Origin: Artemisia argyi
Lineage: Eukaryota; Streptophyta; Magnoliopsida; Asterales; Asteraceae
DNA length: 64,000 bases
Assembly (NCBI GenBank): GCA_030686995.1
Contig: JARVZY010002408.1
Location: forward strand, 509,501-573,500
Direction of reading: 5' to 3'
This document shows, in pieces, positions 1 through 12,060 of this stretch. The notes beneath the pieces were generated by a model. The model worked only from the letters and a program-made list of their open reading frames with translations, was not told where the DNA came from and searched no databases. Position 1 is the stretch's first letter. Each line of letters starts with the position of its first letter. The position numbers and the translations under genes are program-made.

Positions 1-2336
1 GTCTAACGAGATACTCGAATAGACATAAGAAACATAGGAAAGCCACGATCCGACCTAACGAGATACTCGAATAGGTCTCCTACCATATAATCAAATATCC
101 GACAAATCCTACATGCAAAAAGAGAGGAGACCTCTAAGTACCAAATGGAGTCGCGAGCCTCCAAACGTGAAGAAGTGTAAGCACACACTCACATTCACCC
201 TACACAGAACAGAATACCTAGGATGCATCCATACGCCCCCCTACAAAGCAAATCATACAAATCATAATAATCCAGAGCTCATAACATATCATATTAAATG
301 GGGACGCCGTGGATCAATCACACCTCCACAGAAAGTGTCATGCCATTGGTGCTTCAATGACACGCCAATGGTACCTCCATGAGTAGAATAAAAACTCGGG
401 CATCAGAACAGAACAAATCATATCATATCATATCGAATAATCATATCATAACCAATAGAGCATAGCAACCGAACTGAATCATATCATAGGAAACGAATAG
501 CAGACGGATATCAAATCATATAATCATATCAAAGGAGTCATATCAACGAATCATATCAAACGAATCATATCATAGCTCATATCAGAAGAATCATATCAAA
601 AGCTCATAACAAAGGGATCATAGCAATGGCATATCGAAAGGGAATCATAGCAGTGTCAAGGATCGAAAGTGTCATAAGAAGTCCCTACTGAAAAGGGAAG
701 AATATCTGTACCTTATGCAAAGCAAATAACCAACCACAGAAAGCAAACGAATATGGCAACTACTCCCTCTTCGTCGGATCTACAGGAATTAAATATCAAG
801 TATTACTTATAAACTCGTTTTAAATCAAATTACTCATTTTAGGTTTTAAAATGGCAATATTATAAGTTTAGAGTCTAAAATGTAAATTATCAAAATTAAA
901 TATTAAAAGTCAAATAAAATTATTTTAAACTTTATTTTAATAACTTATTATTAAGATAATAATTTTTGACCCCGTCATTTATAATTTTATGTACTTTATT
1001 AACGTACCCACGATTTAAATATTTATGCCGCGACGTCTCAAGATTTTCATAAAATAATGTAAGACTAGTTTATAATTCATCCATATACATACGACACCTT
1101 TTATATTTTGAAAGTAAAACAAATACATGATACCCTCTTTTATATTTTACGCATGACCAATAAAGAAGAAACAAGGCCATTCGACCCCCATGTTTCCTTT
1201 TTGTTTCGAAGCAAAAACCACCAGGTATCCCCTTCTCTTTTTATTATTTTTGATTTAAAAAAAACACATCAAGGTGATCACTAGGACATGCAAGGTCAAA
1301 TATATTTTATCATACGTATATGTAAACAGGTTCGAATAACCCTTTTAACCTCAAGTCGAAATATGCGCTTAGTCGTTTCATGCGATAAATATTTCATGAA
1401 AGTTTCATTTAGTGAAGAACATGCATGTAAACAATCTGTTCTATGTAGTTTATTTGTGAACATATGTACGTGTATATATGAGAACAAACAGAAGACAACA
1501 AAACAATATTTATAGATCGATTAGTTTAGATTACTAGTTGTTATTTCATGATTTAAGATTTCATGTGAGGTTCTAACGTTTCATGCTTGCATTGCATTCA
1601 TTATTAACTGGTTCATAGCTGTTATGTAAGATGTTTCATACGCATACTTAAGAGATCAAAATGAAAGGAAAAAAAATAGAGCAAGGATGATACGATACCC
1701 TCGTCGCGTGATCGAAAAGAAGAGAACAAGGAACCAAAAGAAACCACGAGTAAAACCCAACCGAACCTCAGCCACCAATACCCCTCGAACCTGATGTGAT
1801 ATCGCCGCGACTCAAACACCACAACCCCTCGAACTAGAAAGAGATCGCGGCTGCAACTACCACCCTTGTTGTCCTAAATAACCCCATGATCAAACACCTT
1901 CCTGAAGCCTTGTTATTGTTTCTTTTTATGATCGAATATGAAAGAAATATTATTATGCCGCCACTCTTGATTAGGGTTAAAATGTGTGTGAGATTATTTG
2001 AATGAAATATACGGTTAATGATGAGAGGAGAGTGGGGAAATATACTTGGAGAATGACCGAGTATTAAGGAAGACTCAAAGACCAGGAGACTTTCAAGTCA
2101 GTTATATGTATTCTCTTTTTAAGTATATGTAAATTGTGCAAGTTTTATATTATATTCGGTCCATGCACTCTTGTAAATGTGTGAGATTTTAGAGCTAAAA
2201 CATGCATACTGAATTTTTATTATATCACCTTTGGTTATAGATTCTTTTCTGAAACTTTCAAATGTTAAGGTTCTAAATTTATGTTATATTCGAGATCAAA
2301 AGTTCATAAAACGTATTAAAAATGTCGGGTGTTATA
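1..2336 (-). mobile_element. Diverged Tekay-type (Ty3/Gypsy) LTR remnant, left end outside window
   Basis: Read on the minus strand from 2336, the sequence begins TATAACACCCGACATTTTT, the usual opening of Tekay/Del LTRs (TGTAACACCC...) with a changed second base. The Tekay element further right opens the same way (TATCACACCCC at 35839). A possible TATA box (TATATTTC, minus) lies near 2010. The left part, with degenerate blocks such as 'cgagatactcgaatag' and an ATCATATC-rich stretch, resembles the U5 side of the Tekay LTR at 9400-9560 in style only. No coding remnant is visible; short ORFs here look like chance. Boundaries and assignment are inferred. Confidence 0.45.
395..640. repeat. Degenerate ATCATATC-type low-complexity repeat
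   Basis: The words 'aatcatatca', 'atcatagca' and 'atcatatcaaa' recur irregularly for about 250 bp. This is a decayed short tandem repeat inside the putative LTR. No regular spacer/repeat structure is present, so it is not a CRISPR-like array. Confidence 0.6.
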
Positions 2337-2768
2337 AATACCCATTCACAACAAGACATGTTGGCAATCCACCTCTCAATTGGGCGCCAAAGTATAGGTG
2401 GAAGGTTGTGATGAATCCACTCCCCAATCCAATGGCTGAGGTTGATCAAGAAAAGCACAAATATGGATCAAGGTTATTTTTACTTTGAGAAGAAGCACAC
2501 CAGAGAAGACAAGAAGGGAGAAAAGCATACCTACCACTTCCTAGGTTTTAGTATAAATAGATAAGCCAGTGTAAGCCTAAGGGCATCATATAATCTAATC
2601 TCAATTTCTTTTGTAATTTCTAGTTTAAAAATCTTAAGTTTTCAGAATTGTAATTTAAGGTTTCAAAGTTTAATGAAATTGGCATTTTAAGTTTATCTCT
2701 ATTTGTGTCTCTTATTTTTTTTTATCATATTCTGTTTATCATTTATAAAAACTTAATTTGAATCTGAG

Positions 2769-2802
<34 letters not shown>

Positions 2803-5058
2803 GAAAGTGAGAAAAGAGAAAAAGAAAAAAAGGGAGTTAGCAATTGCAGCTTGGATGGGAGTATGGTTTAGAGCCCATGGGGGCATTTAGGTTGTTCTTG
2901 GTTCCTAGTTCTCAGACTCATCTGTGCATTGGAAGTCAAGTAGGCTCTTCTCACTTAATTTGATAATCTGTATTTGTTGTTAGTTGTTTTTGATACTTGT
3001 CGATTTCTGCTTATTAGAGTTTGAATTAGTTTAATATATATGAATCAACACAGTTTGGTAGCATAGCAGTGATTTACTTTGACATAGTTTGAAATCAGTG
3101 TATATTAGGGGTGTTTGGATAGGCTGATGGTCATGTGCTCTGGTTGTTATTTTGTTGTTAGTCTGGTATAAGCAGACTATATTAAGTGTATCCAAGTTAG
3201 TTTAAGCATCATACCTTAGGTTTTCTAACAAAAAGTCAAAAACAATCACGTAATTTTTCTTAAAAGCTTAACTGTTGGTACTTTTTTTTTAGCATGACCA
3301 TTTTCAGAATCTGATCTCACTTAGTTAGCTTAAAGTGGTTTAATTGTAGCTTATCTTAACTTATTTAGTAAATTATGTTCATCAGATTCTTAGTTTAAGT
3401 CAAATTTTTTTACAAAATCTCAAAAGGTCAAAATGCAGAAAAACCCAAGAATTGCAAGAATTTTCTTGAATTTAGGAGTTGGAGTTAGGGTCTGAAACTT
3501 CTTGTGCAAATAGTATCACAGCTCGTCTTTAGATCCCCAAGGTTGTTGCATTTTTGTGATTTTTCTTAGTGGGTACCACCTTGCTCCAAAGAGACCTGCA
3601 GGGAGGTTTTTCCACCTATACCCGTTTTGACCCAGACTCCAAACAACCATAACTTGGTCAGTTCTGGGCAAATGGGGGGTGTTCTTGGGAGTTTTAGACA
3701 GCCTTTTAGATAGAATTTAGGATTTAGGAATTATATTTCTACTTAGAGCTTATTTGGTTGTTTAGTTTAAGCTTTTATTTGGACGATATCTTCTTGACTG
3801 CTGCTGCTATTCAGTTAATTAAGTTGTTGGTTTGTCTTGTTTAATCTCGTTATTATTACCCTTCGTGTTATTGATCTTGTTGTTGTATTATTGAACGGGT
3901 TGTACAAGCAATAAGCTTGCTTTAGCTTAATTGGTTTAAACACTTGTTTTGGCAGTCACAAAAAGAGAGGAAAGAAAAGAAATTTTTTTTTGAATATAAC
4001 CATTGATTTCAAACTGTAGTGAATCTTTGATTCAAAGTAAGATTATTTGAAGTTTGATTTATAAAAAAGAATTGTTCCTAGAAAGAGTTGAGTCTATATT
4101 GTAAAAGAAAAGGGAAAGAGAGTAAAAAGGAAAATACCAAAAAAATTGTGCGAAAAGTGGGGATCGATCCCCTGACCTCTTGATCTCAAACAGACACAAC
4201 ACAACACACAATACCAACGTGCCCTTGGGTCTTTTATTGTTAGTTTTTGTTTCTCAAACTCTTTTAAAATGAACCTTTCTCTTATGCTATTTGAGCTTAT
4301 TTGGCTGCTTGAGCTTATTACAGATTATAGGTATAAGCAAATGTTGATTTGGCATTTTTCTTAAGTTGCTATTAGTATAAAATTATTTCCAGAAAAAGTT
4401 TTATATTTTTAGCAATTGTAGTTTAGTTATTATAATTTAATTTGTGTTAATTGGTTTTTAATTTGTAATAATTAGAATTTTGTTTGAAAAATTAATTTTC
4501 TTTTTTTTAAAATTTTCTTTTAACTTCTAGTACGTTAGAAAATTAATTAGAAACTCTTAGGACATTTGGAACTTAAATTTCACGTTTTATTTTGCGCGTT
4601 CGCGTAATTTTTAATTAAACGTCATGTTTCTAGTTTAATTTACGTTTTAGGATTCCCGATACCTAATTATGTTTTCCCGTAGTTTTTAGGAATTTCTTAG
4701 ATTTTTGGTTACCTTAGGTTAATTTGCTTTTACCTTCGTTCGTTAATTTTCATATTCGTTAATTTAACGTATCGCAAAACCAAATAACCTTTCCAATCAT
4801 ACAAGATTTTAATCCCAATCTCATTCGAAGCTTTCCATTCACACCTCGTTGGGGTATGACCCGGGAAATCACTTTCCGGTCTCACAATTTGAATATCACT
4901 TTCACAAGTTTTGCGAGGTAATCATTTTCCTAAACGGTTTACTCGAATTACTTCACGTTTATTTGTCTCACGATAAATTAAACCTCACGTTTGTTGATAT
5001 TTTGATAAATTGTTGTTTGCATACACCAAAACACAATGAATCAACTAATAAAATATCA
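2337..5058 (+). mobile_element. Athila-type LTR remnant A (plus strand)
   Basis: The right part contains 'cacctcgttggggtatgac' followed by 'ccgggaaatcactttccgg'. The same block occurs in reverse complement near the end of the Athila2 LTR ('cccgggtcgttatgtcccag' at 8500 and 54180). The left part has 'gggcgccaaa', a GA-rich stretch and a TATA box (tagtataaatag, about 2550). The remainder is T-rich with many GCTTATT words, as in the Athila LTRs when read in sense. It ends about 5058 in AATATCA. No PBS or internal region follows, so it is a solo or truncated LTR. A pure A run (2768-2801) lies inside. Confidence 0.5.
2768..2801. repeat. Poly(A) tract of about 34 nt
   Basis: An uninterrupted A run followed by an A/G-rich stretch, in the middle of LTR remnant A. 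It is not preceded by a recognisable LINE or SINE body. Confidence 0.85.
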
Positions 5059-7944
5059 CCCACGTTTTAATACTGGTCAAACAACCCTTCCCCTGCCTCC
5101 TTCCTCCTTTTACCCGCCAAACCAAACTCACCTCTCCTACTCTCTCCTGCAATACGCCATCCACAACCTCACCCTTCTTCACGTGATGCCACCCTCTCCT
5201 CCAAGCTGGCAATCCAACAGTGCACCAATTTCATCCAAGGGTTCATATTGCACACCTTTGGGACCAAGCTTGATCAATGGCTGTTATTGGCTCAAAAGAA
5301 ACACAAGATGGTTCCAGCTCATTTTATCTCAGAGAACTAGCACAAAAGAAGCAAAAAGGAGAGAAGACAAACCCTAGACTACTAGTATAAATGGAGCCTT
5401 TCTCCACAGTTTTAGGGAGTCCAATTTCTCATGTATTAAAAAAATTTTGACCAATTAAATTTCTTGTTATTTACCGTTTTCATAGTGTACTTTCTTCCAA
5501 AATTGTAATTCCATTTTGTTGTTTCAGTTTGGTTAATTAAATTTACTTTTTCCTTAAGTGTTTTGTCATTTACATTTCTGGAAACAATCTTTACTTTTCC
5601 ATATCAATGTATAACCTTTAAATTATGTTCTTATAAGCTCATATAAGCTTGTTGTAGCTTAGGTGACCTTATTTTTCCTTAAAATTCTGTGTTCATTGCA
5701 AAAATTAAAAAAGTCACGAAAAAGTCAAACTGTTTATTTAGATTCTCTCAGTACTTATTTATGGTTCTTTCATGCTTATTTAGTTTATATTTAGCTTAAT
5801 ACGTCAGCATCTTTTTAATTGTAACTTTAAATTTGCTTTTTCTTTCAAACTCTTTCAACAACCACTTAAGGGAGTGTTTAGAACGCGCCATTTTTTCAGC
5901 CAAAAATTTGTTTTGTGTTAAAATTCGGTTTACAATAGCTTTTAAATCAGCTTTATTGGTAGTGCAAAGTAGAAAATTTCAATTTCAAGTAGTTTTAAGA
6001 GATTTTGGTTGTCTTTGCAAAAAACTTGGTATTTAACTGTCATTAACTGGTACTTAGGACAAATCTTAGTATAGGGCATTTTAGGTTGATAAAATAGGTG
6101 TATACTAGTTCATTGTGGTGCAACATAGCTGTCCATAACCTGCACTTTGACTTTCATAGGTCAAGAATCCCATTTTCAACCCATTTTGCAAATTTTGCAA
6201 AATAATTTTGCACTAGTCGAACAATTCGCGAAACAGCAAATTAGTTTTTGATTTTTCATTTCTTCGTTATAGGCCCGTTTTACTTGAAATTTGGTACTTA
6301 GGTAGTTTTCTTGCTTATCTAGTTCATGCTATTTTTTTGTTTATTTTTAAGATTTTTCTTTACTAGCTTTTCATTAGCCCAAAGTAGGCTTATTTGTTGC
6401 TGTTAAAAAAAATGTGCATTTCAGAAACTGATTTTGATTTTTCATTCGTTCATTATAAGTTCGTTTTACCCGAAAATTGGTATGTATCTTTTTTAGTGGG
6501 TATTCTAGTTGCCAATATTTTTTATTTATTTTTACCATTTTTTTACAGCCTGTTCATAGCTCAGAAGCCATTTTTTTTTACCCTTTTTGCAGCCCTTACA
6601 GCCCTTAGTATGCATTGCTAGGAGTAGTGCTTTTTAGGCTTATTGGAACTGCTTATTTACTGTCCCTTTGCTTTTTAGGAATTCCCTAATTGCCTAGCTT
6701 AAGTTTCCCCCCACTTTAGTTTAGCTTATTAGCCATTAGAATAGCTTTTAGAGTTCCACTTCTCATTCTTTAGTGTAAATTTAGCTTTAACTGTTTGCTT
6801 TTTGCTCCCTGTTTAGTTATATGCTTAATTAGATTGCTAGTTCCTTAGCTTAATTAGGATTTGGTCAGTTTATCTCAGCTTTTTGCAAGTATTGGTTTTA
6901 GCTTTGTTTAGTTTGAACCTTGTGTGCTTTTCAAATTTTCTTTCCAAGTTTTTAATATAATTTCTGGTCATTTGGCTTTGCTGAGCTTATTCATTTTTTC
7001 CATAAAGTATGTCTTCATAAAAATGTTTTGTTTTTATTAGTTTATTAGTGTAGCAAAAAGAAAAACAAAAAAAAAATGGTTTGTAAAAAATGGGGTTTAG
7101 GAGTCGAACCTGGGTTGCCCAGCATACACACACAACACCTCAACCAACAACTGCTCTAGTGCTAGTTTCTTGTTAAGTTTCCTTTTATTTAATATTTATA
7201 GTAGAATTGTTTTCTTGCTTATTAAATAGTCCAGCTTCTGTGTAGCTTATTTTTACTGCTTTTTTCCATTTTTTATTTTTCCTTGCTTCTTTATAAGACA
7301 ATAAACTTTCATAAAAATTTTCATAATTTTCCTATTAGTTTTACCATTTTTCTAGGATCTCTTTTATTATTTTAGTTTTAATTCATTATAAAAAAATATA
7401 AAAGTCCAAAAAATATTTTTCATTTTCCAAAAATTTTCTTTTACTATTAGAATCATAGAAAAATGATTTTTACACCCCTAGGATTAGTGTAGCTTCATAT
7501 TCACGTTTTATTTTGCACATTCACGTTTTATTTAAGTTAACTTTTACGTTTTTATATCTAGATTACGTTTAGGGTTTCCCTAGCTTCCGATTATTTTTCC
7601 CGTAGCATCTTAGGTAGTTTTTAAGTGTTCTTTACCATTCCTTTTTTGTATTCATGTTTTAGTTGCGTTTATTTCATTTATCGTTCGTTATTTGCAATTT
7701 CTCGTAATTCAACAATACCAAATAATCAAAATCATTCCTTACAAGCATTTTAATCTCGAATCTCACATGATATCGCCTATTCACACCTCGTTGGGACACG
7801 ACCCGGGTAATCACTTACCCGGTATCACATATATGTATTGTATTAACGAGTTTTTACAAGTCTCCATTTTCCTAAAGGTTGATTGGTAAATTCCACTCAT
7901 GTCTACTTTGTATTAATTTGATACGTACTCAAAAACGAATATCA
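5059..7944 (+). mobile_element. Athila-type LTR remnant B (plus strand)
   Basis: Organised like remnant A and of similar length: a promoter-like segment with 'gagaagacaaaccctag' and TATA (tagtataaatgg, about 5385), a long T-rich body with many GCTTATT words, and a terminal block 'cacctcgttgggacacgac' followed by 'ccgggtaatcacttacccgg' near 7780-7830. It ends at 7944 in GAATATCA, directly abutting Copia gag codons, so 7944/7945 is an insertion boundary. A matching TSD (expected GAGGG) was not found on the left, so the left end is uncertain. A and B are alike in architecture but clearly different families. Confidence 0.5.
7085..7165 (-). other. tRNA-like sequence (B-box and A-box-like) inside LTR remnant B
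   Basis: On the minus strand the segment reads GAGCAGTTGTTGGTTGAGG, a T-rich middle, then CAGGTTCGACTCCTAAACC. The last part contains GGTTCGACTCC, a perfect RNA polymerase III B-box/T-arm core, and TGGTTGAGG is A-box-like. It does not fold into a full cloverleaf, so it is not called a tRNA gene. Remnant A carries a similar block at 4155-4185 (GATCGATCCCC preceded by AGGTCAG). Likely a tRNA-derived relic or a chance-retained LTR motif. Confidence 0.35.
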
Positions 7945-8411
7945 GAGGGTCTTATACCTGGTATAGGTCTCTGAGAGACTTTCAGAGTCTTTGACCCTGA
8001 AAGTATTGTACTCAAGTTTCAGGTCCATGATCCTGTTTTCCTTGGTATCTAAGGGAACCTCATAGATGTGAACCAAGTCAGTCCATGTCTGCTTAGCAGT
8101 AGGACAATTGATGACTGATTCCATTATATCGTCAGGAAGACAAGATATAATGATGCTTTTCAGGCGTTGGTCCTGATTGACCACCCTCCTCTCATCAGGT
8201 GTCCACTGAGCTTCAGGTTTGACTAAACATTGGGCAGTTGTTAGGACATATGGACCATCATTAATCAATATAATGTAATACGGTTCCATCCCGGTTAAGT
8301 AGCAAAGCATTCCCTTCTTCCACTTATTGAATTTTCCAACCTCAAGTCGAGGGGCAGTTGCTGAATAACTTCCACCCTTTTTATCGACAAGTTGGGGAAC
8401 ATCTGAGTCAG
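7945..8411 (-). pseudogene. Ty1/Copia gag N-terminal fragment
   Basis: The minus-strand reading gives the familiar N-terminus of plant Copia Gag: a PQLVDKKGGSYSATAPRL-type start, then KFNKWKKGMLCYLTGMEPYY, VVNQDQRLKSIIISCLPDD and KENRIMDLKLEYNTFR. It stops at TRYKTL because the next bases belong to the end of LTR remnant B. Its 5' side is cut at 8411/8412 by the terminus of the Athila2 LTR, which supplies the first ~19 codons of the apparent ORF (MFDLVDHHLFNLVDRLDPIT), so that start codon is not genuine. About 155 Gag codons remain; no zinc knuckle, protease, integrase or RT is left. It is the oldest layer of the nest. Confidence 0.85.
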
Positions 8412-8990
8412 TGATTGGGTCTAAACGGTCAACTAAGTTGAACAGGTGATGGTCAACCAAGTCAAACATCTAAAACCAACTAACCAAGGAGTAAAGTGTA
8501 TTCCCGGGTCGTTATGTCCCAGCGAGGTAAGCAATTGTATTTAAAAACGTTTTAAGTGATCGGGTGATTTAACAGGAGGATCAGGAATTTGATTATTATG
8601 ATTAAACTACGAGATTATGATTGAGAATAGCTTAGAAACACTATTGGAACAATTACTGACAATCAGGTAACCTAGAAACGTGAGTAAACCTAAAAACGCG
8701 CGTTTGAGTTTAAAATAAACGCGAACGCGCAAAATAAAAAGTGAAACGTGAGCAAATAAAGTCCTACGAATGTGAAAGTTATATTTTTACAATTCTAATG
8801 ATATAAGAAAATTTTTAGAAAACGAAAAATAATTTTTACACTATTTAATTAATTACTAATTATTAATTACTTTTTAATTAACTAAATTACACTAATTATT
8901 AATTAATTATGAAAATTAACTAGAAAAATGAAAATTAAATTTAGAAAAATCTAAAATATTATAAAACTAATTTTAAAACAGAAAACCTAT
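8412..8990 (-). repeat. Athila2 3' LTR, segment 1 (inner terminus in sense: U5 end)
   Basis: Matches 54094-54672 nearly base for base, starting at tgattgggtctaaacgg and ending at cagaaaacctat. The homologous bases 54673-55069 (397 bp) are missing between this segment and segment 2 at 35840; they were deleted at the Tekay junction. Confidence 0.92.
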
Positions 8991-9003
8991 TGAACGACCT
9001 AAA
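8988..9003. other. Deletion junction with templated filler DNA
   Basis: The 16 bases TATTGAACGACCTAAA at 8988-9003 are an exact copy of 9060-9075 inside the adjacent LTR. They replace the expected LTR terminus (tgtcacacccccaaaatacc, present at 32817). To the left is Athila2 LTR sequence that in the intact copy is 397 bp away from the insertion point. This is the signature of end-joining repair with template switching. Confidence 0.8.
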
Positions 9004-10167
9004 TGGCAGCGGAATGGAATGCCTGAGGGTGTAACGGTCATAGCACACAAACCAGGATATATTGAACGACCTAAAGTGTCGTTTAGAAAATACATCGTTT
9101 GATTCATTCAAAATATTCAGAGTTATAAAACATAGGTCCCAAAAGTTGGAAAAGGTTTAAGGAAATAATTTAGTACAATCAAACGATAGTTCAAAAGTGC
9201 ATGAAATCCAAAAAGAGACGCGTCATCCTTGATACACAAAATGACTCCATGCATGCCATGAGAATATGCCTTAGTTACCTGAGAAATACATTGCGAAAAC
9301 GGTCAACATAAAGTTGGTGAATAATCATAGGTTTATAAGTAAATCGTATGTACATAAGCCACAAGTATAAAGTAAAGTGACAAAATGTCAAAAAGCTACA
9401 TTGTCTCTTAAGCTCATGACCCCGAAGCTAGACGTTACCTTGGCCCCAAAGGAGTGTTTACCAGACACTCGAATATATTAGAAATGAAATGCATTCGTTT
9501 TCCTTATGGAGCAACCCAAACACGAATGGAGGAGTCACCCTCGATAGATCTATCCACTCACCTCGCTTGCATCTTAATTAACGGTTCATGATATAAAAGG
9601 GGACTTAATGTGGTAGTAAGGCAACTTAAGCAATGTACGAAGTTTAATACTTGGGCATGTACGAAAAATAATTGTGCAATGTATTCTCCCCCGTGGGATT
9701 TGAAATCAAATAAGTAATTAAAACGGGGCTATGAAGACTCACCTCGAAGTGATGGTACAAAGATGGTACAATGATGTAAAAGTAGTCGGGACAATGAGGC
9801 GCGAACACTAGCCGCAACCTAAATGAATAATCGCGATCTAATTAAGATCAAGCCGTAATGAAATGAATGCACATGCACATGATACCCATACCACTCGTAA
9901 TTTGGAAATACTAGTTATCGTCATAGTAAAATAGTTTCCATACTTAGGAAAAATAAGTCCATATATAGAAGTATATAACTTGTCGTATTATCTCGTATGA
10001 AAATGTTAGCGTTAAATTCGTTGTATCGAAAACCTTAAAAATAACGTCGTTAAGTCGTATAAATATTCTTTTGAGTCATACGTATTTCATTTGTTAAGAA
10101 TATAGTCCTTAGTAGCATTTCTAGAAAATACACCATTTAGTGCGTAAGTTATTATTTTTATTTATGA

Positions 10168-10169
<2 letters not shown>

Positions 10170-10236
<67 letters not shown>
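10170..10236. repeat. (TA)n microsatellite
   Basis: About 33 TA units in the Tekay 3' LTR. The homologous tract in the 5' LTR (34010-34046) has about half as many, showing slippage since insertion. Confidence 0.95.
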
Positions 10237-10239
<3 letters not shown>

Positions 10240-11120
10240 TTGACGATGTTAAAACGGGTATAACTTGGTCGTTTTAAGCTCATTTTCCTTGTTCTCTATA
10301 TCCACGGATTCGTTTTTGTATATACTAATATATTTTTGATAACTCGGCTCCGCTAGGTTACGTTTAACACCTCTTTTTATCCGTCGAAAACTGTCAAACA
10401 GCATGCAGTTTTTATAAAAATAGTTTTCGTCGTTAAATTTGCAAAAATCATATCTCCTTCGTTATAAGCTCGTTTTAATCCATTCTTTCGCCTAAAGTTT
10501 CGTTTTTGAAAGTATTTTCTAAATCTTTGGTCAAAATTTAACCACCATCTACTGATTTTCCCACGAATCAAAAATAGGGACAGTAGGTATTCTTATCGTT
10601 TCAAAAATCATTTCTAGGGTTCTAATCTAGTTCCATCTTCAATCAAACCACTTACAATCACCACAAAACTAGTCTAATCCTACCATACACCTTCTTAGGG
10701 TGTCATGGGTCCTTAAACATCATCAATCCATTAGGTCTAACAAGGGTTTCTCATGTGTTCATTTCTAGGGCTCAAAGTTAAATATGTACAAAATAGAGTG
10801 GTATAAACCATTATATGCATGAGTTCTTGTAAGAAAAGTATATAACCATAGTAATAACTTGTAAAAATTATAAAAATGAGTTTGTTAACTTACTTGAAGG
10901 TTTAGGGAGTTTAGATGATGAAAAACCTACTAATCCTTGAGTTTCTATTTCAAAACTCCAACAAGGATGACTAAGTGAACAAGTTTATATCTAGATCTTG
11001 GAAAAATTGTTGTTCTTGCTTCTTGATTCACCCTAGGCTGAATTATACAAGAGAGAAAATGAGAGAAAAAGTTTACTTGCACTTAGATGAAAATTTGTGA
11101 AAAATGGGATGAAAAGGGTT

Positions 11121-11130
11121 TAATATATAG
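11121..11130 (-). promoter_or_regulatory. Tekay 3' LTR TATA box
   Basis: Minus-strand TATATATTAA, followed downstream by a CT-rich stretch (CTTTTTCTCTCATTTTCTCTC) typical of plant transcription leaders. Repeated in the 5' LTR at about 34931-34939. Confidence 0.55.
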
Positions 11131-12026
11131 TTAGAGACAAATGTTAGGTTTGCATTAAATTGGGTTGGTGAAGTTTTAGCTTATTAGGACCAAGGGGGGG
11201 GGGGGGGGGGGGGGTTTGGCCTGCGCAAAAAGGAGGGAAAGGGGGGGGGGTTGTCTTGGGTTTTATTTAAAAAGTTAGTGGTATTATGATGTTGTGTTAG
11301 TTTTAGGTTTTATCGGGTACCGGGTTTGTTAGAAATAAATTTTTTTAAAGTTATTCGGGACATAATAAAGTCGTAAAAATTGTAAAAATATGTCGGGTAC
11401 AAGTACGGAGAGTTCGGGTGATTATTGTTTAATTTTTGTGAAAACCGTCGAATTTAAATTAGACGTACGATACGTAATAAATAAATTTCCAAAATACCGG
11501 GTAAATTAATATTATAATTTTTATATTATTAAAATGAATATAAAAATATATTGGGATAATAGTCGGGAGTGTCGGACATGTTAGTCACATTTATAGTTCG
11601 CGTATTAGTGTTTATTTAAAATAAACATACGTAAATCGTTAATTATACCAAAAGTATTAATTTAGTTATCCTACGAGTGGAATAGTATGCAAGTGCCCTA
11701 ATGATGATATGCAGACTATTTCTAGTCCGAATGAAATGTCCCTGATAATAATGCATGAATTCGCTCCTGAACCAATACGGTTACGCGAATTTGAATACTC
11801 GTAAACTAAATTTACGATTACATGAGTAATGCACGTGAATAGTGGTTTTCTCTCGGAAATGAATAGTGTCAAGTGAATAGTAAATTTTCTGAATGTGTCT
11901 CGGAATGTCAAATTGACCTCAAAAATGATGAATAGTAAAACGATGAATAGTGATCGATGAATAGTAATTTGTGAATAGTAGAATGTCGAAGTTTGGAAAA
12001 ATGACCTGAAATTGTGGGGTGTGATA

Positions 12027-12060
12027 GTCGCCCATCCAAAAAGGAATTCAGTCCCTGAAT
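12027..12060 (-). other. Tekay 3' spacer and presumed polypurine tract
   Basis: Between the pol stop and the 3' LTR the sense strand reads GAATTCCTTTTTGGATGGGC then GAC. The purine run GGATGGG adjoining the LTR is a weak PPT; position is the main argument. Confidence 0.4.

Larger units (their letters stand above)
9001..12026 (-). repeat. Tekay 3' LTR, lacking its last ~20 bp
   Basis: Matches 32838-35839. The sense start is at 12026 (TATCACACCCCACAATTTC). A TATA-like TATATATTAAACC (minus) lies at about 11118-11130, giving a U3 of roughly 900 bp. It includes a long TA microsatellite and two G runs (about 11187-11214 and 11240-11250). Confidence 0.93.

Noticed and set aside
395..640. CRISPR-like array
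   Set aside because: Irregular short words without constant repeat and spacer lengths; plant nuclear context.
2231..2488. 85-aa ORF across the Tekay-remnant/LTR A boundary
   Set aside because: Spans two unrelated repeats, so it cannot be an ancestral gene.
2768..2801. Poly(A) as a LINE or processed pseudogene tail
   Set aside because: Lies within a continuous LTR-like sequence, with no RT/endonuclease remnant or TSD upstream.
4155..4235. True tRNA gene in LTR remnant A
   Set aside because: T-arm-like GATCGATCCCC is present, but no acceptor stem or proper D- and anticodon arms.
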